Positions 1 to 8,459 of a stretch of 36,926 nt of DNA are shown piece by piece. Both the position numbers and the translations under genes were made by a program. The stretch lies in NCBI GenBank assembly GCA_046756405.1, contig JBHHWH010000017.1:1-36926 (forward strand), read 5' to 3'. Source of the stretch: JBHHWH01 sp046756405. Lineage in GTDB: Bacteria; Actinomycetota; Acidimicrobiia; Spongiisociales; ZC4RG35. Positions within the stretch are counted from its first letter, which is position 1. Every line of letters begins with the position of its first letter. The notes under the pieces are model-generated. The model was not told the origin of the DNA. It did no database searches and saw nothing but the letters and a program-made list of their open reading frames with translations.

Positions 1-217
1 ACCATCTCCGCAGCCTCCGCATCTGCCTACGCCAGTGGAGCAAGTGAACCAGATCTGTGCCTAGGAGAGGGGGATTATCGGCGCCGTAGGCGGTGATCAG
101 CCGCCACCGCCGGTACTCAGGCTCCCGACCCGAGTCCCGCCACGCCCTCACAGCTTCCACGATGAGGCCGGGATGGCGTGCCAACGCCGCCAGTAGCGAT
201 GCACTTTTCTGCTCCAC
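1..217 (-). CDS. Partial small conserved actinobacterial protein (left edge)
   Basis: The reading frame is open from a GTG at 217 down to the left edge, giving 72 codons of the N-terminal part. The start is supported by GGGAG at 225-229 (minus strand), 7 nt upstream of the GTG. The product begins VEQKSASLLAALARHPGLIV, followed by a Trp/Arg-rich stretch with the words YRRWRLITAYG and LVHLLHWRRQMRRLRR. From memory it resembles short basic actinobacterial proteins that begin near an RHP motif and contain a WR..TAYG segment; their function is unknown to me. It is divergent from the MoxR operon, and the roughly 95 bp between them should hold both promoters. Another minus-strand frame over the same bases (117-323) is also open but looks compositionally like noise. 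I am moderately sure this is a real gene. Confidence 0.55.
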   Translation of the reverse strand, partial: MEQKSASLLAALARHPGLIVEAVRAWRDSGREPEYRRWRLITAYGADNPPLLGTDLVHLLHWRRQMRRLRRW

Positions 218-311
218 AGGCAAGCTCCCAGTTCTTGAAGCCCTCAAGCCACTCTAGCTTCGAGCACTCGACCGGGGTTAGAGTCTCCTCGACTCGACGA
301 AAGAGGGTGCT

Positions 312-1286
312 CTGGGCGAACACGAAGCCATTGACCTATTTGGTGAGCTCTTCGAGCGGATCACCAACAACGTGGAGACGGTTATCCAGGGTAAGCGACA
401 GGCGATCGAGCTGATGGTGCTGGCCCTCGTTTCTGAAGGTCACGTCCTGGTGGAAGACGTCCCTGGGGTAGGCAAGACCCAGCTGGCCAAGTCCCTGGCC
501 CGATCCATCGATGGTGTCTTCCATCGAATCCAATTCACCCCAGACCTCCTCCCCTCTGACGTCACAGGTGTCTCTGTTTGGGATCGACACCGGAGCGAGT
601 TCGAGTTCAAGCCCGGCCCCATCTTCGCCAACATCGTCGTGGGGGACGAGATCAACCGGGCCAGCCCTAAGACCCAGTCGGCGCTGCTCGAGGCCATGGA
701 GGAGAGGCAGGTCACCTCGGACGGGGTCACCCGCCCCCTCCCCCTTCCCTTCATGGTGATTGCCACTCAGAATCCCCTGGAGCATGAAGGCACCTACCCG
801 CTACCCGAAGCTCAGCTCGACCGATTCATGATGCGGGTGGTCATCGGGTACCCAAGCCGGGACAAGGAGCTGGAGATGCTCGACACCCACGGCATCAGGT
901 CCACCTTTTTGGATCTCAAACCGGTGACCACAGTCTCCGAAGTCCAGCAGATGATCGATATCGCCAGGAAGATCTCGGTATCGGCACCGGTGAAGAACTA
1001 CCTCATCGACCTGGCCGAAGGCACTCGAAGACACCCCGACGTCCTTCTCGGAGCCTCGCCCAGGGCCGCTCTCTTCCTGCAGAGGCTCGCCCGTGCTCAG
1101 GCGGCCTCGATGGGACGGAACTACGTGATGCCCGACGACATCAAGGCGCTCGCCCTCTCTGTCCTCGAGCATCGAGTGGTTCTTCGGCCGGAGGCGGTGA
1201 TGCGGGGTAAAGAAGTGAGCGAGGCGATCGTCGAGGTGCTGGACAACCTGCGTGTCCCCGGCACCACTACTCGTATCGCCACCTGA
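312..1286 (+). CDS. MoxR-family AAA+ ATPase
   Basis: AAA+ ATPase of the MoxR family, thought to act as a chaperone-like remodeler with the vWA/DUF58 protein encoded next to it. Counted from the GTG at 372, Walker A (PGVGKT) is at residues 31-36. It is followed by Walker B (VVGDEINRA), the SALLEAMEE helix and the sensor-1 stretch IATQNP. The C-terminal AAA lid runs to the end. Homology clearly continues upstream of that GTG: the in-frame words IDLFGELFERITNNVETVIQ match the usual MoxR N-terminal helix. The frame is open back to 282 but holds no ATG, GTG or TTG there. I therefore place the start at CTG 312, which follows a purine-rich AAAGAGGG (300-307); GTG 372 is the conservative alternative. 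The stop overlaps the DUF58 start by 1 nt (TGATG). Confidence 0.9.
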   Translation: MGEHEAIDLFGELFERITNNVETVIQGKRQAIELMVLALVSEGHVLVEDVPGVGKTQLAKSLARSIDGVFHRIQFTPDLLPSDVTGVSVWDRHRSEFEFKPGPIFANIVVGDEINRASPKTQSALLEAMEERQVTSDGVTRPLPLPFMVIATQNPLEHEGTYPLPEAQLDRFMMRVVIGYPSRDKELEMLDTHGIRSTFLDLKPVTTVSEVQQMIDIARKISVSAPVKNYLIDLAEGTRRHPDVLLGASPRAALFLQRLARAQAASMGRNYVMPDDIKALALSVLEHRVVLRPEAVMRGKEVSEAIVEVLDNLRVPGTTTRIAT

Positions 1287-2461
1287 TGCTCACCAACCGT
1301 GGCCTGGCGATCGTAGGAGCCGGGGGGGCACTTCTCGTGCTGTGGTGGGTGCTCGGCGATCAGGAGCTGCTCCTCGCCGCCGCGTTCCTCCTCCTGGCTG
1401 CCGCCACGGCAGTCGCCTACTCGATGACGCGGCGTCAGCGTCTGCGGATCATGAGACGGCTGGCCCCACCCCGGATCCATGCCGGGGATACGGCGCGGGT
1501 TCAGCTCGTCGTCGACAACATAGGCGACTCCACGGCAAGGGAGCTCAGGCTCGTCGATATGGTGGAGGGCCTGGGGACAGCAGAGTTCGAGCTGGCGCGA
1601 CTCGGTCGGGGCGAGAGGGCTGAGGTCCGGTACAGGGTGCTGTGCCGATCCCGAGGCGTCTACAGGGTCGGACCCGCCACCCTCACCACCTCTGACCCAT
1701 TACACCTCACGGAGACACCGGCCCCTCCCGGACCCGTAGACCGACTCGTCGTCTTCCCGAGGGTCGAGGAACTGACCGGCTTCCCCACGGTCAGGGCAGG
1801 AGATCCTGCCATGGACATCGCCCGTCCCGACCGCGCCCGAGGAGGGGGCGAGGACTTCTACACCCTGCGGGAGTATCAAACCGGAGACGACCTGCGCCGG
1901 GTTCACTGGCCATCCTCCGCCAAGGCGAACGAGCTGATGATCCGTCAGCTAGAAACCCAGTGGCAGGCTAGAGCCCTGATAGTCCTGGATGTGCGTTCGA
2001 TGGCCTACCCGTCTCCCGAGACCTTCGAGAAGGCTGTTTCAGGAGCCGCCAGCGTGGTAGCTCATCTAGTGACGTCGGGCTTCCACGCCGACCTGTGGGC
2101 TGGAGGTCCTCGCCCTGTCGACGCTTCCCGCTACGAGGTCGCAATGGAGCGGCTTGCTTTGGTCGACGTCGACCCCTCGATAGACCTGATGTCCGCCACC
2201 AGTCTTCTTCGCCAGAAGGGTGGCGGCGGGACCCTCGTTCTCATCACAGGGTCGCCCGACGATGACCTACTGAACGTGCACGAACTGTTGAAGCGCGAAT
2301 ATCCGAACACCCTCCTAATGACCGTCACCCGTGCACCGAACCAGACTCTGGGCAGGTTCCTGCGGGCCGGTGCAGTCGCCGTCAGCACCACCCCCGAGGA
2401 CGACTGGGCCGAAGCCTGGATGTCGGCGATGGATTCATCATGGGTCACAGAATCGCTCTGA
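1286..2461 (+). CDS. DUF58 domain protein (MoxR partner)
   Basis: Membrane-anchored DUF58 protein of 391 residues. Two hydrophobic segments lie near the N-terminus (about residues 6-23 and 29-47). A beta-rich region follows, then the DUF58 hallmark around residues 187-215 with the words DFYTLREYQTGDDLRRVHW. The C-terminal half has a vWA-like pattern (ALIVLDVRSM, then TLVLITGSPDDD). DUF58 genes usually sit between moxR and a transglutaminase-like gene, as here. The family is thought to act at the membrane together with the ATPase, but its exact role is not settled. The ATG overlaps the moxR stop by 1 nt and the 3' end overlaps the next gene by 22 nt, so the three genes are probably translationally coupled. 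Confidence 0.9.
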   Translation: MLTNRGLAIVGAGGALLVLWWVLGDQELLLAAAFLLLAAATAVAYSMTRRQRLRIMRRLAPPRIHAGDTARVQLVVDNIGDSTARELRLVDMVEGLGTAEFELARLGRGERAEVRYRVLCRSRGVYRVGPATLTTSDPLHLTETPAPPGPVDRLVVFPRVEELTGFPTVRAGDPAMDIARPDRARGGGEDFYTLREYQTGDDLRRVHWPSSAKANELMIRQLETQWQARALIVLDVRSMAYPSPETFEKAVSGAASVVAHLVTSGFHADLWAGGPRPVDASRYEVAMERLALVDVDPSIDLMSATSLLRQKGGGGTLVLITGSPDDDLLNVHELLKREYPNTLLMTVTRAPNQTLGRFLRAGAVAVSTTPEDDWAEAWMSAMDSSWVTESL

Positions 2462-4746
2462 CGGCCGGGCTGGCCGCCTTCACCCTCGCGGTGCTCCGGT
2501 TGAACCGCCTTCTGGAAACTCCCTCCCCGGTCCCTGAGTGGGCGGCCATCGCCTTGGCTTCTGCCCTTTTGGGTGCCCTACTCTGGTGGTTGCTCGACCA
2601 GGTCATCTCCAATTCGCGGCTTGCCCTCACCCTTCATGGCCTGCTGGCACTGCTTCTCCTGGTGCGGGTTTCCGTCCCCTCCACGCTGATCGCCGGGGTT
2701 CTCCCGTCGGCCACCACCCCCGAGACCCTTGCGCGTTCACTCGGTCAGGCGTTGGATCTGATCCGGTTCAGCGTGCCGCCAGCGATGCCAAGCCCCGGCG
2801 TCCTTGGCCTCTTGGCAATGGTGATGTGGCTGGTAGGGACCCTGTTCGCCTGGGGCGCCACGAGGGGGCCGTTGTGGGCCACGGTCATCCCGTCGATGGT
2901 CGTCTACTTCCAGTTCGCGGTCTTCGATCGGGGCTCGGCGGGCCTCGGATGGACGGCGGCAATCGCGGCCACCATGGCGTTCACAGCAGCGGCTTTCGCC
3001 CTTCACTCACCCCGCGGGATCGGAGCTATGACCACCGAGCGCGGATCGTCGCTGCGCAAGCGGTCTCCCGGTGTGTCCCTCTCCGCCGCGGGGGTGGTTG
3101 CCGTGGCGGCCTTCGCTTTAGCCAACAGCGTCGTCGGGATCGTGCCCCAGTATGGCAACGTTCCCTGGCGCACCGATGGAAGCGGATACGGCATAGGAGG
3201 CGGAGGTGTGGCCTTCAATCCGCTGGTCGATCTACGTCAGAGGATCATCAACCGAACCAATCAGGTGCTCTTCCGGGCCACCCTGGGCGAAGGGGCTCCG
3301 CCTCCCGACCAGATCTACTGGCGGATGGACACCCTGGACATTTTCGATGGCGAAGCGTGGAGACCCTCCACGGGTTCTATTACCAGTTACCAACCGGGTG
3401 AGGTGATCGGTGTTAGTCGCGACATCTATCGAGGAACCACCGCCGAGCTGCTCCAACTGGTGCGCATCGAGGCCCTGCGTGGTGAGTTGGTCCCGGTGGC
3501 GGGCATAACCCAAGAGATTCAGACGGCACCCGGTGGAATCCGTCCCGCCGCCTTCCAGGTATCCCCAAACGCCAGCATCATCTACCCCTCGGGCCTGCGG
3601 CGCGGAGACATGGTTCAGGTGGCAGCGGTCCTTCCCCTCTATGAGACCGACCTCGGAGTGCTCGCCAGGGGAACCGACGGTGAGTTGAGCCCCCTGTTCG
3701 CCAACGCCGCGGAGGCCGGTGTCTTCCAGGTCGCTGGTGCGACTCCGGCCAGACAGAGTCTTCCCCCGCCCGACCTTGGCTTCTACACCAAAATCCCTGA
3801 CGACCTGCCTACTGCGATCAGGGACATTGCCCTGGAACGGACCAGGGGGGCAACCACCGACTTCGAACGGGCCTGGATGCTCCAATACTGGTTCCGTGAC
3901 AGCGGCGACTTCACTTACTCGACGGACGTGAGCACCGGCCACTCGGCATTGCGGCTCGAGGAGTGGCTCGCCGATCCCCGAAGCCGAAACTACCGGATCG
4001 GGTATTGCGAGCAGTTCGCTGCCTCCATGGCCGTCTTGGGCCGGGCCCTGGGAATACCCAGCCGAGTGGTGTGGGGTTTCACCCCAGGGACCACCGTGGT
4101 GAGGGACGGTGTCGAAGTGATCGAGATACGGGACACCAACGCTCACGCCTGGGTGGAGATGTGGATGGAGGGCGTGGGTTGGGTCCGATTCGACCCCACT
4201 CCACGCGGTGAGTTCCAGCCGGAGAGCCTCACCGCAGCCTTCGATCCCACCGCCTTCACCCCCGAGCCCGACACGGGGAGCAGCCTGCAGGCGCCTGTCC
4301 CCGACGAGTTCCGCGAGCTCCGTACCGATCCTGCCGAGACCCTCCTCGACACCCCTACCTCCAATCCCGGGTTCTGGTTGTGGGTGATAGCCGCCCTCCT
4401 CACCCTGGGTCTGGTCGCACCTGCCGCCAAGTCCCTCCGCAGACGCTGGCGCCTTCGACGTATCCGGACCGGAGACATCATCCCGGTGTGGGAGGAGATC
4501 GTCGACCGTCTTGTCGATGTGGGCGAACCGGTCGACGATGCCCTGACCCCTGTGGAGCTGGCAACGCGATCGGACCAGATGCTCGTGCCCATCGCCGCCA
4601 GATACTCGGCGGTGATCTACGGCGGTGGAGCGGATGCCGCAGAGACCGACTTCGAGACCGTCGAACGTTGGTTCCGCCTCCGGTATCCACGTACGAAGAG
4701 GGTGTGGGCGACCCTCACTCCCCGCTCGCTGCTGCCACGCCGCTGA
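2440..4746 (+). CDS. Transglutaminase-like membrane protein (TgpA/DUF3488 type)
   Basis: A 768-residue multi-domain membrane protein. The first ~230 residues hold several hydrophobic helices (DUF3488/TgpA N-terminal type). A large extracytoplasmic part follows with a transglutaminase core whose predicted Cys-His-Asp triad is complete: Cys523 in IGYCEQFA, His569 in NAHAWVEMW and Asp585 in RFDPTPRGE. One more transmembrane helix lies near residue 645 (GFWLWVIAALLTLGLVAPA), then a cytoplasmic tail resembling DUF4129. The family is proposed to act on extracytoplasmic peptides or proteins, and the P. aeruginosa homologue TgpA is essential. The substrate here is unknown. The gene overlaps the DUF58 gene by 22 nt and ends 3 nt from the convergent MerR gene. 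Confidence 0.9.
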   Translation: MGHRIALTAGLAAFTLAVLRLNRLLETPSPVPEWAAIALASALLGALLWWLLDQVISNSRLALTLHGLLALLLLVRVSVPSTLIAGVLPSATTPETLARSLGQALDLIRFSVPPAMPSPGVLGLLAMVMWLVGTLFAWGATRGPLWATVIPSMVVYFQFAVFDRGSAGLGWTAAIAATMAFTAAAFALHSPRGIGAMTTERGSSLRKRSPGVSLSAAGVVAVAAFALANSVVGIVPQYGNVPWRTDGSGYGIGGGGVAFNPLVDLRQRIINRTNQVLFRATLGEGAPPPDQIYWRMDTLDIFDGEAWRPSTGSITSYQPGEVIGVSRDIYRGTTAELLQLVRIEALRGELVPVAGITQEIQTAPGGIRPAAFQVSPNASIIYPSGLRRGDMVQVAAVLPLYETDLGVLARGTDGELSPLFANAAEAGVFQVAGATPARQSLPPPDLGFYTKIPDDLPTAIRDIALERTRGATTDFERAWMLQYWFRDSGDFTYSTDVSTGHSALRLEEWLADPRSRNYRIGYCEQFAASMAVLGRALGIPSRVVWGFTPGTTVVRDGVEVIEIRDTNAHAWVEMWMEGVGWVRFDPTPRGEFQPESLTAAFDPTAFTPEPDTGSSLQAPVPDEFRELRTDPAETLLDTPTSNPGFWLWVIAALLTLGLVAPAAKSLRRRWRLRRIRTGDIIPVWEEIVDRLVDVGEPVDDALTPVELATRSDQMLVPIAARYSAVIYGGGADAAETDFETVERWFRLRYPRTKRVWATLTPRSLLPRR

Positions 4747-4749
4747 AGG

Positions 4750-5253
4750 TCAGGTCCCAGAGGCCTCGTCCAACTCCTCGTGGATGTCCTCCTCGACCCT
4801 ACGGAGCATGGTGAGGAAGTGATCCCGGTCGAGTTCGAAGCGGGTCACGTCCTCTTCGACCTCACGGGTGATCTCGTCTATCGCCACGAAGAATGCCAGC
4901 TGACCCTGACGTAGGGCGTCTAAAAGCTCGCCTTCGTCGCTGCTCACCTGGAAGATCGAGCGGCCGTCGGTGACCAACTTGACCTCGGATAGGTGGGACT
5001 CCATGTTGCCCTCCCGACGTAGATAGTCCCATGCCCGCCTTACCCGTTGCAGCGACATACCGTTGTCGAGGAGGCTCTTCACCACCCGCAGGGCCACCAG
5101 GTCGCGAAAGGAGTAGAGGCGTCTAACTCCCGGCCGGCCTCCCGTTCTCTGGATCGAGGGACTTACCAGCCCCACCCGATCCCAGTAGCGCAGTTGGTGG
5201 TGTGTGCAGTTGGTGAGTTTGCATGCCTGATCGGCGGTGAAAGCCTGCTCCAC
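4750..5253 (-). CDS. MerR-family transcriptional regulator
   Basis: DNA-binding regulator of 167 residues. The N-terminal winged helix-turn-helix shows the MerR pattern: CTHHQLRYWDRVGLVSPS, then GVRRLYSFRDLVALRVVKSLLDNGMSLQRVRRA. The remaining ~90 residues form an acidic, helix-rich part (REVEEDVTRFELDRDHFLTM) with no metal-binding Cys pattern, so it is not a typical metal sensor. I chose GTG 5253 because GGAAGGGAG lies just upstream; a TTG at 5268 would add five residues. Actinobacterial MerR proteins of this form have been linked to cell-division or growth genes, but nothing here identifies the target. It ends tail-to-tail with the transglutaminase gene, 3 bp apart. Confidence 0.85.
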   Translation of the reverse strand: MEQAFTADQACKLTNCTHHQLRYWDRVGLVSPSIQRTGGRPGVRRLYSFRDLVALRVVKSLLDNGMSLQRVRRAWDYLRREGNMESHLSEVKLVTDGRSIFQVSSDEGELLDALRQGQLAFFVAIDEITREVEEDVTRFELDRDHFLTMLRRVEEDIHEELDEASGT

Positions 5254-5399
5254 TCTCTCCCTTCCCAAGAAAACCTCTCAGACGATCCCGGGGCTGGGAA
5301 CCGTCTCCTACTCCCCTCGGCCTGTTCCCGCTCGGTCGGCGTCGGGGCGGCAACAATAGCCGAACCACGAAGGGACTGTTCCGTAGTCCGGGAAGAAGA

Positions 5400-5693
5400 T
5401 CAGGAGGAAGGCTCTTCTTCCTTCTCCGGAGTCCAGCGGCGGTGCCGGAGGGCGTTGACCAGCGAGGTGGCCGAGGCCACGAGGAGGGCGAAACCGAGGG
5501 CGGCGACCCAGGTGATGTTCACATAGGCGATGATGATCGCCAGCCCGGCGATCACGCCCAAGGCGGAAAGCCTCACTCCGATCCGCGCCGGCGGCTCGAT
5601 CCTCTGCACCGCCCGCACCAGGTCCGGGTCCTCGGCGAGGAACTGCCGCTCGATCTCCTCGAGGATTTTCTGCTCTTTGTCGTCTAGGGGCAT
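5400..5693 (-). CDS. DUF3040 domain membrane protein
   Basis: A 97-residue protein typical of actinobacterial DUF3040. The N-terminal motif MPLDDKEQKILEEIERQF is followed by LAEDPDL, two transmembrane helices (around residues 40-55 and 58-78) and a short charged tail. The ATG at 5693 is preceded by AGGTGG with 5 nt spacing, which favours it over the GTG at 5702. Function is unknown; many family members lie near cell-division or wall genes. Here it lies downstream of dinB on the same strand with a 64-bp gap, so it may have its own promoter. Confidence 0.88.
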   Translation of the reverse strand: MPLDDKEQKILEEIERQFLAEDPDLVRAVQRIEPPARIGVRLSALGVIAGLAIIIAYVNITWVAALGFALLVASATSLVNALRHRRWTPEKEEEPSS

Positions 5694-5757
5694 CGCATCC
5701 ACCTGACCCGTCTTGGCCTACACGGCTCTTGACTGAAACACTACACCGGGTTGGCGC

Positions 5758-6948
5758 TCATTCATCAGGGTATGTGCCCTCCTCGGTGCTGTCACCCTGA
5801 AGAAGACGGGCCGGCGCCACCGACGAGTCTCCGAATCTCTCCTTGATCTCAGCGACGGCTCGTTCGATGCGATCCCATCCTTCACCATCGCCGAATCGGA
5901 GCTGCCGGGGCTGGTCGTCGCTCTCCAGCGCCGAGACACCTATGCCCAGAAGGCGGACGGGACGGTCCAGGTCGAGCTGGGAGAGCAGTCCCAAGCCCTG
6001 ACGGTAGAGGTCGCGGCTGGAGGAGATCGGGTCACCGTCGGTGTGACTCCGGGTCACTGTTGTGAAGTCTGAATATCGCACCTTGACCGTGATGGTGCGA
6101 CCGACCATCCCGGCACGGTATAGCCGGGTAGACAAATCCTGGACCAGAGCGAGTAGTGCCGCCTCGATGAGATCCCGTCCTTGTAGATCTTCCTCATAGG
6201 TCCGCTCGACGGAGATCGACTTGGCTTCGGTGTCCGGCTTCACCCGACGCGGGTCGAGGCCATGGGAGAGGTCGTGGAGGTGGCGGCCGAGGCTGGGACC
6301 CAACTGGGAGATGAGACTGGATCTAGGAAAGGCAGCCAGGTCACCTACCGTTTCCACACCGAGACGCTGCAGAGTGGCCAGGGTCGCCGGACCCACACCC
6401 CAAAGAGCTTCCACAGCAAGGGGGTGAAGAAAAACGAGCTGTTCGTCCTCGGCGACCACTTTCAGGCCATCCGGTTTGGCTGCCTGGGAAGCCAGCTTGG
6501 CAACGAATTTGGTGGCGGCCACGCCCACGGACGCCGGGAGGCTCAGCTCAGAGCGGATCTTCTTCTTGATGGCATGGCCGACCGCCTGCGGGGATTCGAA
6601 GTGTCTTCGCAGTCCGGAAACATCCAAGAAGGCCTCGTCGAGGCTGAGGCCCTCAACGAGAGGGGTGAAGGCGCGAAACAGCTCGAAGAGCTGGGCCGAC
6701 ACCTCCGCATACCGACCACGGGACGGAGGGACCACCACAAGGTCCGGACAGGCTCTAAGGGCGAGAGCCGTCGGTTGGGCGGAGTGAACGCCCGTGGCTC
6801 GCGCCTCATAGGAGGCGCTGGCGATCACACCCCTGGGACCGGTGCCTCCAACGGCCACCGGAATGCCCCGCAGGGAAGGGTCGCGGAGCCGCTCCACCTC
6901 CACGAAAAAGGCGTCCATGTCAACATGGAGAATGCTCTCGGCCCACAC
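5758..6948 (-). CDS. dinB: DNA polymerase IV (Y family)
   Basis: Translesion DNA polymerase of 396 residues. Palm-domain acidic residues are present: Asp10 in HVDMDAFFVEVE, and Asp104-Glu105 in SLDEAFLDVSG. A Phe (14/15) occupies the steric-gate position. The finger segment GVIASASYEARATGV is typical. Helix-hairpin-helix motifs (LWGVGPATLATLQRLGVETVGDLA) and the little-finger domain follow. The extreme C-terminus is acidic and shows no obvious beta-clamp-binding peptide. The GTG start has TACCTT 6 nt upstream, suggesting a leaderless transcript divergent from the phosphatase gene at 7022. I see no GAAC-N4-GTTC LexA box in the 73-bp divergent region, so SOS control is not supported here. Confidence 0.95.
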   Translation of the reverse strand: MWAESILHVDMDAFFVEVERLRDPSLRGIPVAVGGTGPRGVIASASYEARATGVHSAQPTALALRACPDLVVVPPSRGRYAEVSAQLFELFRAFTPLVEGLSLDEAFLDVSGLRRHFESPQAVGHAIKKKIRSELSLPASVGVAATKFVAKLASQAAKPDGLKVVAEDEQLVFLHPLAVEALWGVGPATLATLQRLGVETVGDLAAFPRSSLISQLGPSLGRHLHDLSHGLDPRRVKPDTEAKSISVERTYEEDLQGRDLIEAALLALVQDLSTRLYRAGMVGRTITVKVRYSDFTTVTRSHTDGDPISSSRDLYRQGLGLLSQLDLDRPVRLLGIGVSALESDDQPRQLRFGDGEGWDRIERAVAEIKERFGDSSVAPARLLQGDSTEEGTYPDE

Positions 6949-6954
6949 ACGGCA

Positions 6955-6960
6955 AAGGTA
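6955..6960 (-). promoter_or_regulatory. Candidate -10 box of dinB
   Basis: TACCTT on the minus strand, 6 nt before the GTG start of dinB. The spacing would place the transcription start at or next to the start codon (leaderless). It matches the -10 consensus at only three of six positions and no -35 is evident, so this is weak alone. It is listed because the same geometry recurs at other first genes in the window. Confidence 0.3.
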
Positions 6961-7021
6961 GCGACGAACCTTCCCGGAGGAGATACCCGGATGTGGCCGC
7001 CGACGGCACCAAACTAGAGGT

Positions 7022-7687
7022 ATGGCTGCCCTCGTTCACCTGGTGAGACACACCCAGATCGCAAATCCGGAGGGTCTCGTATGCGGCGCCCGCCCCGGCT
7101 TCGGCCTCTCGGAGTACGGGGTGGAGCAGGCTCGCCGTGTCGGCAGGTATCTGGGGCCGAGGCCCGTAATAGCCATCTGGTCGTCCCCTTTGGAGCGGGC
7201 GCTTCGCACCGCCGAGGAGATCGCAGCCCGGGTGGGGGTTCCGGTCAAGGTACACGACGATCTCGGTGAGTGGAGCCTCTTTGACCGCTGGGCGGGGCAT
7301 CGCTGGGCCGAGATTCCCGAGCTGTTCCCCGGTGAGCTGGAGGCTTATCGCGACCATCCCTTCGATCTCCCCTCCGCCGAAGAGAGCATGGCCGAAGTGG
7401 CAGAGCGAATAGCCGGCTTCGCCCGAGCCATCGACGAGGCCCACCCCCACGGAGATGCGATCATCGTCTCCCACCAAGATCCGATCCAAGCGGGACGTCT
7501 TCGGCTCCTCGGCTCGCCCTTGGACACCTTCAGCCAAGGAAAGCCCTCCCCAGGAACCGTGATCACGCTCCGGCCGGGAACATCGTGGCGGGAGGAAACC
7601 GTGTGGTCGCCGGAGGACACCCCGCGGTTCGGTGAGCGACCCGGTCTGAGAGCGGTGGAAACTTCGGGGAGTCCGACTTCAGCTTGA
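7022..7687 (+). CDS. Histidine phosphatase (phosphoglycerate mutase-like)
   Basis: Phosphatase of the histidine acid/phosphoglycerate mutase-like superfamily, 221 residues. The catalytic RH motif is HLVRHTQ (Arg9-His10). Arg59 lies in SSPLERALRTA, a Glu in LGEWSLFDRW, and the second catalytic His is His151 in IIVSHQDP. The His is followed by Gln-Asp-Pro rather than the common Gly, a variation seen in some actinobacterial members. The last ~40 residues are a low-complexity tail. Substrate cannot be told from sequence; candidates range from sugar phosphates to nucleotides or phosphoproteins. It is divergent from dinB and is followed after 25 bp by a membrane-protein gene. Confidence 0.88.
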   Translation: MAALVHLVRHTQIANPEGLVCGARPGFGLSEYGVEQARRVGRYLGPRPVIAIWSSPLERALRTAEEIAARVGVPVKVHDDLGEWSLFDRWAGHRWAEIPELFPGELEAYRDHPFDLPSAEESMAEVAERIAGFARAIDEAHPHGDAIIVSHQDPIQAGRLRLLGSPLDTFSQGKPSPGTVITLRPGTSWREETVWSPEDTPRFGERPGLRAVETSGSPTSA

Positions 7688-7700
7688 GAGCCCCAGGCGC

Positions 7701-7706
7701 GACAAT
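7701..7706 (+). promoter_or_regulatory. Candidate -10 box before the 7713 gene
   Basis: GACAAT lies 6 nt upstream of the GTG at 7713, a close match to TATAAT (four of six) at a distance fitting a leaderless transcript. No convincing -35 is visible. Confidence 0.35.
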
Positions 7707-7712
7707 CGCGCC

Positions 7713-8459
7713 GTGTTCTCTCGGCTAGCACCAGCTGCTCCTCTGGCCGCATCCCTGGTCTGGGCGGCGGCGTTCGCCACCGACCCTGGGGCATTGGATG
7801 CAACCGGAACCGTCCTCGCCGTCACCGATCTGCTCCTAGCGGCGACCGTGGGCGTCGTGGGGATGGTCTTGAGCGGAGGACGTTGGGCGAGGCGTCTGTC
7901 CCTCGGAGTCTGCGGAGGCGGCTACTTGCTGGCCGTCCTGAGACCCATCGACGTCCTGTGGTGGACAGGCATCGTCCTGACCTCCTTGGCCGCCTTGCTC
8001 CTCCATCTGCCGGTGGTGACCCGCCACATCCGCAAGCTTCCTTCGGCCTCGGGGCCGCCGCCCAAGGCCGTCTTAGTGCCCATCGCTCTGATTGTCGTGC
8101 CCTTCGCCCTGGCGGTCGGGTCGATGGGTGACACCCGACCCCTGGCATTGTTGACCTCGCTCACCGCGCTCCTCGCCGCCTTCTGGTATGTCAGGGTGCT
8201 GCCGGGTGGGCTGATCGCGGTCCGACTCCTCTGGCCTCTACTGGCCTTGGCGACGGCCTGGCCCCTGGGCATGCCCGCGGGACTCGTGTCGGTGGTGGCG
8301 GCCATCACCGTTGCGGCCTTCGCCTGGAGCAAGGAGGCGGGCCTGGCCTTCTATCCCCCGGTGGAACGGGGAACAACCGTCCCCATCCCCCCGGAGCTGA
8401 CTCCACCAGACGTGCTCGACGCCGCCGACCTTGACGACCGGGGAAGACCTCGAAGGTGA
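7713..8459 (+). CDS. Unknown multi-pass membrane protein
   Basis: A 248-residue hydrophobic protein with about seven predicted transmembrane helices, ending in a short hydrophilic proline/aspartate-rich tail (PPVERGTTVPIPPELTPP). I do not recognise a family. No signal peptide separate from the first helix and no conserved catalytic motif are visible. The GTG start sits 6 nt after GACAAT. The gene overlaps the next small membrane-protein gene by 4 nt (GTGA), so the two probably form a membrane pair made together. It lies 25 bp downstream of the phosphatase gene and could also be read through from it. Confidence 0.75.
   Translation: MFSRLAPAAPLAASLVWAAAFATDPGALDATGTVLAVTDLLLAATVGVVGMVLSGGRWARRLSLGVCGGGYLLAVLRPIDVLWWTGIVLTSLAALLLHLPVVTRHIRKLPSASGPPPKAVLVPIALIVVPFALAVGSMGDTRPLALLTSLTALLAAFWYVRVLPGGLIAVRLLWPLLALATAWPLGMPAGLVSVVAAITVAAFAWSKEAGLAFYPPVERGTTVPIPPELTPPDVLDAADLDDRGRPRR

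Noticed and set aside
117..323. Minus-strand open frame of 68 codons at the left end
   Set aside because: The overlapping frame starting at 217 has a ribosome-binding site and a more protein-like composition; this one ends in a Gly/Ser/Arg-rich stretch of shadow type.
3232..4146. 304-codon minus-strand open frame
   Set aside because: Lies antisense inside the transglutaminase gene, rich in Gly/His/Pro/Arg, with no recognisable domain.
5285..5399. Hairpin GGACT...AGTCC near 5372-5392 as a terminator of the DUF3040 gene
   Set aside because: Only a 5-bp stem with a 7-nt loop and no T-run; too weak to call.
6949..7021. Possible LexA box between dinB and the phosphatase gene
   Set aside because: GAAC is present (in CGACGAACC) but is not followed by N4-GTTC.
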